From positions 1 to 5,415 of the forward strand of contig JACRBO010000626.1 in the NCBI GenBank assembly GCA_016219235.1: 5,415 nt of DNA. Direction: 5' to 3'. Below are positions 5,226 to 5,415 of this stretch, piece after piece; the stretch's first letter is position 1, and each line of letters begins with the position of its first letter. The notes beneath the pieces were generated by a model. The model ran no database searches and was not told the DNA's origin. It saw nothing but the letters and a program-made list of their open reading frames with translations. The position numbers were made by a program, and so were the translations under genes. The stretch is from Chloroflexota bacterium (GTDB lineage Bacteria > Chloroflexota > Anaerolineae > Fen-1058).

Positions 5226-5415
5226 ACCGCCAACGCCACCCGAAAGCCCACTTCAGGTCGGGCTTGATTGCGATTCGCATACGATCGATTGGTTGTGCGC
5301 GCCTGCCACGCATCGTTGTTGAATGAACCGCCCCGCAGCACTTTGACCGCGCCATTGACCGGCCCCAGCGGATTTTCCTGCGCCTGCGAGTGGGCGTAAT
5401 AATCCTTGGAATACC
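5222..5415 (-). CDS. FGE/SUMF1-type domain protein, C-terminal part (cut by window edge)
   Basis: The last 63 residues are visible; the gene enters from beyond 5415 and stops with TAA at 5224-5222. The sequence contains YSKDYYAHS, NPLGPVNG, then VLRGGSFNNDAW, a run ending in TNRSYANRN, and EVGFRVA. This is the characteristic C-terminal signature of the formylglycine-generating-enzyme/sulfatase-modifying-factor domain (pattern: GP, VLRGGSW, R..R, GFR). In true FGEs the RGGS motif is followed by two catalytic cysteines at the third and eighth positions. Here those positions are Asn and Ala, and the visible part has no cysteine at all, so it is not a canonical sulfatase activator. Such cysteine-less domains are common in bacteria, often as C-type-lectin-like folds attached to kinases, proteases or ergothioneine-type enzymes. 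The N-terminal partner is outside the window. Confidence 0.85.
   Translation of the reverse strand, partial: YSKDYYAHSQAQENPLGPVNGAVKVLRGGSFNNDAWQARTTNRSYANRNQARPEVGFRVALAV

Overview
The window is moderately GC-rich and densely coded. It looks like a bacterial chromosome segment carrying cell-surface or envelope genes. The taxon cannot be fixed from sequence alone. Secreted NodB-type proteins, a free-standing acyl carrier protein with its own AMP-forming ligase, a divergent WecB-like protein and a cysteine-less formylglycine-generating-enzyme (FGE) fold would fit Chloroflexota, but this is a weak inference.

Layout. Positions 1-3575 hold a minus-strand gene train, read right to left. It runs: acyl carrier protein (3575-3321), AMP-dependent acyl ligase (3303-1828), a hairpin that looks like a terminator or attenuator (1807-1769), a complete exported polysaccharide-deacetylase-like protein with a C-terminal membrane anchor (1739-453), and the N-terminal 93 residues of a tandem paralogue (279-1, cut by the window edge). 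Positions 3576-4103 are 528 bases with no convincing gene. Positions 4104-5225 encode, on the plus strand, a protein of the non-hydrolysing UDP-GlcNAc 2-epimerase fold. Positions 5415-5222 hold the C-terminal 63 residues of a minus-strand FGE/SUMF1-type domain protein, whose stop codon interlocks with that of the epimerase-like gene in the tetranucleotide TTAA.

The most unusual structure is the divergent intergenic region. About 180 bases on its left side realign, in inverted orientation and colinear order, with about 190 bases on its right side. The result is a large imperfect palindrome (core 3679-4037, possibly 3635-4081) centred near 3841 and interrupted by one insertion of about 31 bases in the right arm. 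Each arm contains the tandem motif TCTAAC-N3-TCTAAC pointing outward towards its own gene, and about 60 bases further out the block TTTTGACC followed by TATAC. It could be a duplicated divergent promoter region, a MITE-like element, or the template of a long hairpin RNA.

How the genes may work together. The ligase probably activates a carboxylic acid with ATP and may load it onto the adjacent carrier protein. The deacetylases act outside the cytoplasmic membrane on N- or O-acetylated glycan. The epimerase-like protein suggests amino-sugar or nucleotide-sugar work, although several catalytic positions of the family are replaced. A surface-glycan modification locus is a reasonable hypothesis but is not proven here.
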